A stretch of 64,000 bases of DNA, taken from assembly GCA_963703075.1 (NCBI GenBank), contig OY969786.1, positions 3,658,001 through 3,722,000 of the forward strand, written 5' to 3'. The notes under the pieces were generated by a model, which had not been told where the DNA came from, ran no database searches, and saw only the letters and a list, made by a program, of their open reading frames with translations. Position numbers and translations under genes: made by a program. The stretch is from Korobacter sp963703075. Its GTDB lineage: Bacteria > Acidobacteriota > Terriglobia > Terriglobales > Acidobacteriaceae. Positions 57,010-64,000 of the stretch are shown here, piece after piece; position 1 is the stretch's first letter, and each line of letters begins with the position of its first letter.

Positions 57010-58077
57010 TTACTTCTTGACTGTTTTTCCAGTGGCCTTCTTTGTCCCGTAGCTGGTAGTCACGGTTCCGCCCACCGCCTCGATCATCGACTTGGCACTG
57101 TCTGCGTATTTACCCGTCGGGGCCAGTTCCAGATACTTATTGAGTGCTTCCACCGTTCCCTCAGGAGCGACAAACTTGCCGTCCTTTCCGGTCGTGGCCT
57201 TTCCCATCAAGTTAACGCCCTTCTGGTAATACGCATCCGGCTTCGTCGGGTCCGCGGCAATCGCCTTGTCGAAGGCGGCATTCGCGTCATCGTTCTTGCC
57301 GAGGTTCGTCAGCACCGCGCCTTCGTTGTAGAAATACGTGGCTGCGTTGGCGGGCTCAAGCTTCGCGGCCGTGTCGTATTCCGCGATGGCCTTGTCTGTC
57401 TGGTTCGACTTGGCCAGTGCTTGCGCCAGGTTGTTGTGGTACGCCGCCTTGCTCGGATCGATCGCAATCGCCTTGTTGTAGGAGTCCACTGCCTCCGGGT
57501 ATTTCTTGTCACCCAGGTAGGCGTCGCCCAGGCGCCCTAAGATCAGGTCGTGCGGATGGTCCTTGTCCTGGTCCGCGGCCTGCTGCATGATCTGCACTGC
57601 CTGGTCGAAATTGTTGGCCGCGATGGCGTCATTGGCCTGCTTCAACATGCCATTCAGGTTTCCGATCTTCTCGTTGGCTTTCTTGGCCTCTTCGATCTTC
57701 TTGGCTGCCTCCGCCGTCGCCGGATTGTTGGCTGCCGCCGCATGTTCCTTCGCCAAATCGATGTTCAGGTCCGGATTGCCATCGCCGCCGCCCACCGGAT
57801 ACTTCGCATAGCTCCAGAGCGGCTTGTTGTCCTGCGTCACCGTCACCTTGTAGGTGCCGATCGGTACGCCGATGCTGAAGAAGTTACCGCCCTTGTCCGT
57901 CTTCAACGTGACTTTCCGGCCATTTTCAAGGTTCGCCAGTTCCACCACCGCACCCACCACCGGCTTGCCCGCGTCGTCTTTTACATATCCCTTGACGCTG
58001 CCGGTCTGCGCAAACGCCGGCATAGCCAGCGCGCACAGCATTGCAAAGAAGACCAGAATTAAAGTTTGCTTTCTCAT
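57010..58077 (-). CDS. Secreted TPR protein with carboxypeptidase-regulatory-like domain
   Basis: 355 aa. Signal peptide MRKQTLILVFFAMLCALAMPAFA. Then GSVKGYVKDDAGKPVVGAVVELANLENGRKVTLKTDKGGNFFSIGVPIGTYKVTV, a CarboxypepD_reg/SpaA-like beta domain. An Ala/Lys-rich coiled linker follows, then four or five TPR units (DLILGRLGDAYLGDKKYPEAVDSYNKAIAIDPSKAAYHNN ...). Periplasmic protein-interaction scaffold by composition; no specific function known. Monocistronic, with a good terminator. Confidence 0.75.
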   Translation of the reverse strand: MRKQTLILVFFAMLCALAMPAFAQTGSVKGYVKDDAGKPVVGAVVELANLENGRKVTLKTDKGGNFFSIGVPIGTYKVTVTQDNKPLWSYAKYPVGGGDGNPDLNIDLAKEHAAAANNPATAEAAKKIEEAKKANEKIGNLNGMLKQANDAIAANNFDQAVQIMQQAADQDKDHPHDLILGRLGDAYLGDKKYPEAVDSYNKAIAIDPSKAAYHNNLAQALAKSNQTDKAIAEYDTAAKLEPANAATYFYNEGAVLTNLGKNDDANAAFDKAIAADPTKPDAYYQKGVNLMGKATTGKDGKFVAPEGTVEALNKYLELAPTGKYADSAKSMIEAVGGTVTTSYGTKKATGKTVKK

Positions 58078-58143
58078 GTCCGCCTCCCAGCGAGACTATC
58101 CCTCTAGATACCTGCTATCCATCGCCGACATTTTCCGCCGAAG

Positions 58144-58914
58144 TTACTTCCTTTGTCCGGCAGAAGGCGCGTAAGGAATCGGATCGACGACTCCCGCTCC
58201 CGCAAACGCCCGGAGCCGCAGCACACAGCTATCGCAAATGCCGCATGCACAGTCCTCCGAGCTATAGCATGACCACGTTAAATCGAAGGGCGCGCCCAAT
58301 TCAAGGCCGAGGCTCACAATCTCATGTTTGCGCAAGGCAATCAGCGGCGTCTCGATCTTGATCTCTCCAGCTTTGGTGCCGCGTCGCACCGCCAAGTTGT
58401 AAGCCTCATAAAACTCCGGACGGCAGTCCGGGTACCCGCTGCTGTCCTGCGCCACCGCCCCGATATAGATCTTGGACGCCCCCAGCACCTCGGCCCAGCT
58501 CACCGCCATCGCCAGCAAATGGGCGTTCCGAAAAGGAACATAAGTCACGGGAATCTCATGCCCGATCAGCTCTCCCGCAGCCGGCACCGCGATATCCGAA
58601 TCGGTGAGCGCCGATCCGCCAATTGCCCGGAAAAACGGGGTTTCCACCGCCAGCCGCGTCGTGATCCCCAGTCGCTCCGCCACCGCCGCAAACGCCTGCT
58701 TCTCTCGCGCCGCCGTCCGCTGCCCATAGCTCACATGCAGCGCCCCAATGTTCGCCGCCCCGTATTCCCGGACCGCCAGGGTCGCGCAGACCGTCGAATC
58801 CATCCCGCCACTCAGCACCACCACCGCCCGGTTTGTATCGCCAACCGATACCTTCACCGGCTCCGCCGAGGGCTCGACCGTGGTTTCCGCCGGAATGGTT
58901 TTCGTCTCAGCCAT
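58144..58914 (-). CDS. queC: 7-cyano-7-deazaguanine synthase QueC
   Basis: 256 aa. NRAVVVLSGGMDSTVCATLAV is the ATP-PPi loop (SGGMDS); VPFRNAHLLAMAVSWAEVLGASKIYIGAVAQDSSGYPDCRPEFYEAY is the QueC core. C-terminal zinc site: CYSSEDCACGICDSCVLR. It converts 7-carboxy-7-deazaguanine to preQ0 in queuosine synthesis. The first 24 residues form an unusual Thr/Glu/Pro-rich extension. queE and queD follow upstream on the same strand. Confidence 0.95.
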   Translation of the reverse strand: MAETKTIPAETTVEPSAEPVKVSVGDTNRAVVVLSGGMDSTVCATLAVREYGAANIGALHVSYGQRTAAREKQAFAAVAERLGITTRLAVETPFFRAIGGSALTDSDIAVPAAGELIGHEIPVTYVPFRNAHLLAMAVSWAEVLGASKIYIGAVAQDSSGYPDCRPEFYEAYNLAVRRGTKAGEIKIETPLIALRKHEIVSLGLELGAPFDLTWSCYSSEDCACGICDSCVLRLRAFAGAGVVDPIPYAPSAGQRK

Positions 58915-58930
58915 TGTGTCTCTCTCTGTT

Positions 58931-58967
58931 GTCGTTGCGAGGAGCGTAGCGACGTGGCAATCTGCTT
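58931..58967. repeat. Dispersed intergenic repeat, copy 1
   Basis: Begins GTCGTTGCGAGGAG, ends CGACGTGGCAATCTGCTT. A second copy with the same ends lies at 59789-59829. Both sit in gaps between queuosine genes. The ends are partly complementary (TTGC...GCAA), so a hairpin is possible. Very similar GCGAGGAG / GGCAATCTGC elements are known in several bacterial genomes (recollection). Confidence 0.65.
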
Positions 58968-58979
58968 CAGGTGAAGAGA

Positions 58980-59660
58980 TCAGACCCCTTTGGTCTCCGG
59001 TGCCCAGATAAACTTATGCGTCTGCAGTCCCAGCCGCACCTCCAAACCATCTTCCAGGATCCAATTCGCCAGCTCCTGCGGATCGACCAGGCAGTGCGAC
59101 GAATCCCTCGTCCCGCGAGCGTCCTTGCGAAAAGCCGGAGAGAAAATCACCGACGCCACCAGGCCGTCCAGCCGGTGCTCCAGGGTGAAATCCCGCGCGA
59201 ATTCATAGTCCGCCCGATCCGCAATCACGAACTTCAACTCGTCGAGCAGAGTCAGCGTCTCCAGGTTCTCCATGCGGAACTTTCCAGCCTCGCCCGATCC
59301 TGGACACTTCACGTCCACGATCTTCACCACATCTTTGGGCACGTTCTCCAGCGGACGCTCGCCGCTCGTCTCGATCAGCACCTTGTATCCGCCATTGATC
59401 AGCCGCCGCATCAGGATCACCAGTTCGCGCTCCTGCAGCATCGGCTCGCCACCGGTAATCTCCACCAACCCGGCTGGAGCCAGCTTGCGTACCTCTGCCT
59501 CCACCTCTTCCAGGTCCATCTTGCGGCCGCCGTAAAAGGTGTACTCGCTGTCGCACCATGAGCAGCGCAGGTTGCACCCGGTCAGTCGCACAAAAATGCA
59601 CGGAATCCCCGCGTACGAAGACTCCCCCTGCAACGAACGGTAAATTTCAGTTATCTGCAT
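58980..59660 (-). CDS. queE: 7-carboxy-7-deazaguanine synthase QueE (radical SAM)
   Basis: 226 aa. MQITEIYRSLQGESSYAGIPCIFVRLTGCNLRCSWCDSEYTFYGG: the CNLRCSWC motif holds the three Cys of the 4Fe-4S cluster (CxxxCxxC type), with the QueE pattern EI..S.QGES. LVEITGGEPMLQ is the SAM-binding GGE motif. It makes 7-carboxy-7-deazaguanine from the QueD product. Between queC and queD, each separated by a repeat-bearing gap. Confidence 0.95.
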   Translation of the reverse strand: MQITEIYRSLQGESSYAGIPCIFVRLTGCNLRCSWCDSEYTFYGGRKMDLEEVEAEVRKLAPAGLVEITGGEPMLQERELVILMRRLINGGYKVLIETSGERPLENVPKDVVKIVDVKCPGSGEAGKFRMENLETLTLLDELKFVIADRADYEFARDFTLEHRLDGLVASVIFSPAFRKDARGTRDSSHCLVDPQELANWILEDGLEVRLGLQTHKFIWAPETKGV

Positions 59661-59788
59661 GTACTCTGCTTGTCATTCAATGCGGTGGGCGCCCTGCTCG
59701 TCACAACTGTCACCTCCGCGAAAAACGCGATCAATAAATCTCCTCGCGGTCAGCCCAGGTTGCGGTGCCCTCCGCTTTGCTTTCTCTT

Positions 59789-59829
59789 GTCATTGCGAGG
59801 AGGACGTGAGCCCGACGCGGCAATCTGCT
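59789..59829. repeat. Dispersed intergenic repeat, copy 2
   Basis: Begins GTCATTGCGAGGAGGACG, ends CGACGCGGCAATCTGCT. Same element as at 58931, in the same orientation, with a slightly longer and different middle. Located in the queE-queD gap. Confidence 0.65.
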
Positions 59830-59837
59830 CTCGCCGG

Positions 59838-60215
59838 CTACTCGTAATACGTGGCCGTTGTCGTATCCGTCTCCCAGATCGTGACATCCTTCACCCGCAC
59901 CCGCCCCTTCGTCTGGCCTGCGAGGTATTTGTTCGTCTCGTCATAGAAATAACGCGCCAGGTTCTCGGCCGACGGGTTCACCACGTCAAACGGCTTGATG
60001 TCATTCATCATCTGGTGGTCGAGATAATCCACCACCGGCTTCATCACGACCTTCAGGTCCTTGAAGTCGAGCAGCAGCCCGGCAGCGTCCAGCTCCGCCC
60101 CCTGCAGCGTGACCCGCACTTTGTAGTTATGCCCGTGCGGGTTCTCGCACTTGCCTTTGTAATTGCGCAGGTAATGCCCCGCCGCAAACGTATCTTCCAC
60201 CGTGACTTCGTACAT
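59838..60215 (-). CDS. queD: 6-carboxytetrahydropterin synthase QueD
   Basis: 125 aa. FAAGHYLRNYKGKCENPHGHNYKVRVTLQG gives the zinc ligands (H in AGH, HGH) and the catalytic Cys (KCENPHGH). GLLLDFKDLKVVMKPVVDYLDHQMMND and PSAENLARYFYDE are the other family motifs. First step after GTP cyclohydrolase in queuosine precursor synthesis. Probably co-transcribed with queE and queC. Confidence 0.95.
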   Translation of the reverse strand: MYEVTVEDTFAAGHYLRNYKGKCENPHGHNYKVRVTLQGAELDAAGLLLDFKDLKVVMKPVVDYLDHQMMNDIKPFDVVNPSAENLARYFYDETNKYLAGQTKGRVRVKDVTIWETDTTTATYYE

Positions 60216-60340
60216 AATTCCTGACTCGCGACCCTGCCGGCAGCATCCCTGGCCGGAACGGCAGGTCTCACCGAAACAACTATTTTAGCGCGTTAGAACG
60301 AGTCCGTCCCATCCACGCCGCGCTCCGGGAACGACTCGCA

Positions 60341-60983
60341 TTACTTCTTTTTCAATGCGACCGGCTTCTCGGCCGTCGCCACCGGCTGTCTTCGCCGCCG
60401 CACGAACCACACCGCCCCCAGCAGCAGCACCACCCCCGCCAGCACCAGCAGCTTCTCTTTCGTGTGGCCATGCAGGATGAACCCCACCACTCCCGGGCCC
60501 GAACTTCAAAGTAAGGAATGAGAGGATCAGGAAACGCGCCATGCGCCCGGCAAATACCCCCAGCAGGAAGCGCCAGACGCTCATTTCGGCGACCCCCGCG
60601 GCCAGCACGAACAACTTAAAGGGCGTCGGCGGCGGCAGCATCGCCGGCAAGGCCAGCGTCAGGAACTCGCTTTTCTCGAAGCGCGCATGGATCTTCTCGA
60701 AGCGCGCTCGCCCGATGCGTTTCACCAGCAGCTCCTCGCCGCCCTTGTACCCGATGCCGTACACCACCAGGCTGCCCAGCGCCGAGCCTATCGCACCCAT
60801 GAAGCAATACAGCAGGAAGCGTGGTTTGTCGGCCCAGACGAACTGTGCCACCACCAGGTCCAGCGGCATGCCAAGTGCGGCCGCATCCAGGGCAGCAATC
60901 GCCATCACGCCCCAGGGGCCCCACGGCAACAGGATTCCAAGCAGGAGTTTGTACTTCGCGAGGATGACTTTCAGCAGCTTCAC
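60341..60983 (-). CDS. DedA/YqaA-type (SNARE-associated) membrane protein, interrupted by one frameshift
   Basis: About 213 aa when corrected. PWGPWGVMAIAALDAAALGMPLDLVVAQFVW, CFMGAIGSALGSLVVYGIGYKGGEELLVKRIG, and LPAMLPPPTPFKLFVLAAGVAEMSVWRFLLGVFAGRMARFLILSFLTLKFGPG are typical. At about 60500 an extra G diverts the frame; the corrected end reads VVGFILHGHTKEKLLVLAGVVLLLGAVWFVRRRR and stops at 60341. Inner-membrane protein; DedA members affect lipid carrier recycling and membrane homeostasis. A consensus error is more likely than decay. Confidence 0.75.
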
Positions 60984-61058
60984 GGGACGAAACTTCTATT
61001 GTACGGGAGGGCTGCGCAGCATCTTTAAGAACCAGGAAGCCATCCTGCGCTCCTGGCA

Positions 61059-61457
61059 TCAACTCTCTCCGGAGAGCTCCTTATCGCGCTGGATCAACTC
61101 GGCGCTGGCGTCCTGATTCAGGGAGTGGAGGGTATCCAGCAGCAGCTTCGGATCGTGGGAATCGAGGTGATGATCCACCCCGCGGCAACGCGCGAAGCCG
61201 CCACTCGAAGTCACGATGATGGTGGCGTCTTTCCTGACCGCGCGAAGGCGGTCGACCAATTCCTGGCAGGCCATTCCGGGCATGGAATGGTCGAGCACAA
61301 CTCCATCCACGTTCGGGAAGCGTTGCAGGGTCTGGATGGCTTCGATCGCGTCGTAGGCGGTGATCACGTTCAGCTTTGCAGTCTCCAGCACCAGCTTGCG
61401 AGTCGAGATGTTGGCTGGGTATTCACGATCAACCACGATAAAACACGGCCTGCGCAT
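61059..61457 (-). CDS. Single-domain response-regulator receiver protein (degenerate acidic pocket)
   Basis: 132 aa. PCFIVVDREYPANISTRKLVLE, then VDGVVLDHSMPGMACQELVDRLRA and ATIIVTSSGG. The phosphoacceptor Asp (VVLDHSMPG) and Thr are present. The N-terminal acidic pair is D-R-E instead of DD, and the conserved Lys is not obvious, so phosphorylation may be altered. No output domain. Start at 61457 (MRRPCF) fits the fold; the longer frame overlaps the divergent ligA start. Confidence 0.65.
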   Translation of the reverse strand: MRRPCFIVVDREYPANISTRKLVLETAKLNVITAYDAIEAIQTLQRFPNVDGVVLDHSMPGMACQELVDRLRAVRKDATIIVTSSGGFARCRGVDHHLDSHDPKLLLDTLHSLNQDASAELIQRDKELSGES

Positions 61458-61540
61458 AGCTGATAGGAGCACTCCACAGGAACGAGGGTTGCCCGTTGCG
61501 AGCTGCCGAGTCGTGGTAGCCTCCGTATAATTCCCTCTGC

Positions 61541-63574
61541 ATGGCCCGCGCCAAAAATCCCGCTCAGCAGATTGAAGCACTTCGCGAGAAGCTTCGCTAT
61601 CACGAACATCGCTATTACGTCCTCGACGACCCGGAAATCAGCGACGCCGAATACGACGTCCTGATGAACGAACTCAAGGCCCTCGAGGCGGCCCATCCCG
61701 AACTGCTCACCCCCGATTCTCCAACCCAACGCGTCGGTGGCAAGCCGCGCGAAGGCTTCGTCAAGGTGCCGCACTCCGCCCCCATGCTCTCGCTCGACAA
61801 CGCTTATAACGAGCAGGAACTGCGCGACTGGGCGCGCCGCGTCGAAGAGCAGAGCGGACGCGCGGAAATCGAATACGAGTGCGAGTTGAAGCTCGACGGG
61901 CTTTCCATGGCCCTGCGCTACAACGCCGAAGGCACCGGTTCGCACCTCGCGCTGGCGGTCACCCGCGGCGATGGGACCATCGGCGAAGACGTCACCCTGA
62001 ACCTCCGCACGGTACGCTCCGTGCCCTTGGGAATTCCCGCCGCGGTGCTGAAGAAAACCCATCTGCCCGCCGACTTCGAAGTGCGGGGCGAAGTCATTTT
62101 TCCCACCAAGTCCTTCGAGCGCATGAATGAAGACCGCGAGAAACAGGGTCTCTCGAAATTCGCCAACCCGCGCAACGCCGCCGCCGGCGCAGTCCGTGTC
62201 CTTGAGCCCAACATCACCGCCCAGCGTCGCCTCGACTTTTACGCTTACTTCCTCCTGGTCGACGGCCGCGTGCACATCGAAAAACAATCCGACGCTCTCG
62301 ATGCACTGGAGGCGATGGGTTTCAAGGTCAATCCCAACCGCAAGGTCTTCAAGTCCATCGACGACGTACTGAAGTTCATTCAGGCAAAAGAAGAGCAGCG
62401 CGAATCCCTGCCCTATGAAATTGATGGCGTCGTGATCAAGGTCAACAGCACCGCGCTCTGGCAGCGGCTCGGCTTCACCGGCAAGGCCCCGCGCTGGGCC
62501 ATCGCCTACAAGTACGCCGCCCGCGCCGGCGTCACCCAGGTCGAAGACATTCTCGTGCAGGTCGGACGTACCGGGAAACTCACCCCGGTCGCAGCTCTGA
62601 AGCCCGTGCCGATCGGCGGCACGACCGTCAGCCGGGCCACCCTCCACAACATGGATGAGATCGATCGACTCGGCCTGCTCATCGGCGATTGGGTGCAGGT
62701 AGAGCGCGGCGGCGATGTCATTCCCAAGGTCGTCAAGGTTCTCGACGACAAGGAGCATCCGCGCGGCCGCAAGCATTTCCACATGCCGGAACGTTGCCCA
62801 GTGTGCGGTGGCCATGTCGTCCGCACCGAGGGCGAGGCCGATCATCGTTGCGTCAATGCCAACTGCCCCGCCAAGCTGCGCGAAAGCATCCTGCACTTCG
62901 CCTCCCGCGGCGTACTTAACATCGAGGGCATGGGCGACTCGCTGGTCAACCAACTCGTCGATCGCGGCCTGGTGCGCAATGTCGCCGACATCTACGACCT
63001 CGACGAAGAGAAGCTGCTCTCCCTCGAACGCATGGGCAAGAAGTCTGCGCAAAATATTCTCAAGGAAATTGAAGGGACGAAGAAGCTGCCGCTCGAGCGC
63101 GTAATCTACGGCCTCGGCATTCGCATGGTCGGCGAACGCACGGCGCAATTCCTCGCCGAACATTTCGGCTCGCTCGACGCTCTCATGGCCGCAACCGAAG
63201 AAGACCTTCTCGAAGTGGAAGAGGTTGGACCGCGTATTGCCCAGAGCATCCACGAATTTTTCGCGGAGCCCAGCAATGTGCAGCTCGTCAAGCGCCTCGA
63301 AGCCGCCGGCCTGCAGTTCAAGGGCGTGAAGAAAGTACGCGGGACCGCCCTCGCCGGACAGACATTCGTTCTCACCGGTTCCCTGCCCACCTACTCGCGC
63401 GATGAAGCCAAGAAGAAGATCGAAGATGCCGGTGGCAAGGTCAGCGGCTCCGTCAGCAAAAAAACCAACTACGTGGTGGCCGGAGAAGACGCCGGATCAA
63501 AACTCGATAAGGCGCGTGAACTGGGCGTCGCCGTCATCGACGAAGACCAACTGAAGAAGATGCTGGCTCAATAA
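61541..63574 (+). CDS. ligA: NAD-dependent DNA ligase LigA
   Basis: 677 aa, full length. YYVLDDPEISDAEYD (Ia domain), EYECELKLDGLSMALRY with the adenylated Lys of KLDG, YEIDGVVIKVNS, the OB-fold, zinc finger CPVCGGHVV...CVNANCPAKL, HhH repeats (FGSLDALMAATEEDLLEVEEVGPRIAQSI) and a C-terminal BRCT (GQTFVLTGSLPTYSRDEAKKKIEDAGGKVSGSVSKKTNYVV). Essential ligase for lagging-strand joining and repair. The ATG follows a divergent receiver gene by 84 bp. High confidence. Confidence 0.97.
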   Translation: MARAKNPAQQIEALREKLRYHEHRYYVLDDPEISDAEYDVLMNELKALEAAHPELLTPDSPTQRVGGKPREGFVKVPHSAPMLSLDNAYNEQELRDWARRVEEQSGRAEIEYECELKLDGLSMALRYNAEGTGSHLALAVTRGDGTIGEDVTLNLRTVRSVPLGIPAAVLKKTHLPADFEVRGEVIFPTKSFERMNEDREKQGLSKFANPRNAAAGAVRVLEPNITAQRRLDFYAYFLLVDGRVHIEKQSDALDALEAMGFKVNPNRKVFKSIDDVLKFIQAKEEQRESLPYEIDGVVIKVNSTALWQRLGFTGKAPRWAIAYKYAARAGVTQVEDILVQVGRTGKLTPVAALKPVPIGGTTVSRATLHNMDEIDRLGLLIGDWVQVERGGDVIPKVVKVLDDKEHPRGRKHFHMPERCPVCGGHVVRTEGEADHRCVNANCPAKLRESILHFASRGVLNIEGMGDSLVNQLVDRGLVRNVADIYDLDEEKLLSLERMGKKSAQNILKEIEGTKKLPLERVIYGLGIRMVGERTAQFLAEHFGSLDALMAATEEDLLEVEEVGPRIAQSIHEFFAEPSNVQLVKRLEAAGLQFKGVKKVRGTALAGQTFVLTGSLPTYSRDEAKKKIEDAGGKVSGSVSKKTNYVVAGEDAGSKLDKARELGVAVIDEDQLKKMLAQ

Positions 63575-63589
63575 ACCTTCACTCCGGCC

Positions 63590-64000
63590 CTAACGCGCCC
63601 ACTCCGCCACCAGCAGGGTCAGGTCGTCCGCCTGCTCGCGCTCGTGCCCGCGCCAGCTTTCGACCGATGTCATCGCATTGCGCAGGAGCTCGCTCGAACT
63701 GCCATTTTGCGCCCTCAACACATCGCTGAGCCGGTCTCGCCCAAACTCCTCTGCACGCGCGTTCTCTGACTCCACGATGCCATCGGTATACATGGCGAGC
63801 CGTGCGCCCCGCTGGAACGGCACCGTCACTTCCGAATACTCCGCCGTTGGCAGGATTCCCAGCGGCAGGCCATTTTCTTCCAAATGGCGCACCGACGTGG
63901 ACCCATCCGCCCACAGCAACAACGGCGGATGGCCGGCAGCCGCATAGGTTAATGTTTGTCGCTCCGGATCGAGTACCGCAAACGCCGCCGTTACGAACTG
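63590..64000 (-). CDS. SpoIIE/PP2C-type phosphatase, partial (continues beyond the window)
   Basis: The C-terminal 136 residues of a PP2C-like SpoIIE domain: TAAFAVLDPERQTLTYAAAGHPPLLLW (the AGHPP signature), NGLPLGILPTAEYSEVTVPFQRGARLAMYTDGIVESENA and DDLTLLVAEW. The frame is open to the window end without a start. Such phosphatases dephosphorylate STAS proteins; the STAS/RsbW pair at 38 kb is a possible, unproved target. Convergent with ligA, 15 bp apart. Confidence 0.85.
   Translation of the reverse strand, partial: QFVTAAFAVLDPERQTLTYAAAGHPPLLLWADGSTSVRHLEENGLPLGILPTAEYSEVTVPFQRGARLAMYTDGIVESENARAEEFGRDRLSDVLRAQNGSSSELLRNAMTSVESWRGHEREQADDLTLLVAEWAR

Noticed and set aside
61370..63253. 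627-codon open frame antisense to ligA
   Set aside because: ligA is unambiguous over its full length; the antisense frame has no domain of its own.

Overview
The window looks like one contig of an Acidobacteriota chromosome (class Terriglobia, Koribacter-like). This is inferred from the gene families: an Oar-type TonB receptor of about 1180 aa with an N-terminal carboxypeptidase-regulatory domain, several very large Ser/Thr kinases fused to TPR or beta-propeller sensors, PatA-type response regulators and a SpoIIE phosphatase. No rRNA is present, so the placement rests on gene content only.

Layout. (1) 1 to about 17.4 kb is an accessory island that abuts the 3' end of a tRNA-Met(CAT) gene (17410-17486, minus strand). 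It carries a tyrosine integrase, a serine recombinase, at least four candidate nuclease genes (Mrr, a DUF3883-type protein, two further PD-(D/E)XK-like proteins), a UDG-like protein, an HhH-type protein, a ComEC-like metallo-hydrolase, a PIN-like protein and many small hypotheticals. Most of these genes carry frameshifts or in-frame stops. In its middle lies a striking stretch: 5955-7204 is almost devoid of C on the plus strand, ends in 52 consecutive T, and is followed by four tandem 22-bp iteron-like repeats, then 11-bp repeats, then broken winged-helix genes. This could be a fossil plasmid-type origin. (2) 17.6-27.3 kb is an amino-sugar (probably N-acetylgalactosamine/galactosamine) utilisation locus: TonB receptor, GH36 glycosidase, AgaS, two PfkB kinases and a DeoR-type regulator. 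(3) 27.4-37.9 kb holds an amidohydrolase, a kinase-TPR protein, a secreted lectin, an acyl-CoA synthetase and an MFS transporter. (4) 37.9-47.3 kb contains the most unusual system: an anti-sigma kinase and STAS pair, a sigma-54 activator, a perfect -24/-12 promoter, a 123-aa peptide made mostly of eleven octapeptide repeats, and a convergent three-gene operon of membrane-fusion proteins. One of these is a PqqD-like / M50 protease / HlyD fusion and another a GAF-HlyD fusion. I infer a dedicated peptide maturation and export system. (5) 47.5-53.7 kb has two related kinases, a secreted protein between them and a decayed kinase fragment. (6) 53.9-64 kb is core metabolism: molybdenum cofactor genes (mog, moaC, moeA), queuosine precursor genes (queC, queE, queD), ligA, a DedA-like protein, response regulators and a SpoIIE-type phosphatase cut by the window end.

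Sequence quality. In the chromosomal part several genes are broken by exactly one extra or missing base, mostly in short homopolymers (25.74, 45.04, 54.29, 54.53, 60.50 kb). This suggests residual consensus errors of a long-read assembly. The island has a higher density of lesions, including nonsense codons and a 7-bp tandem duplication, so real gene decay is likely there as well.
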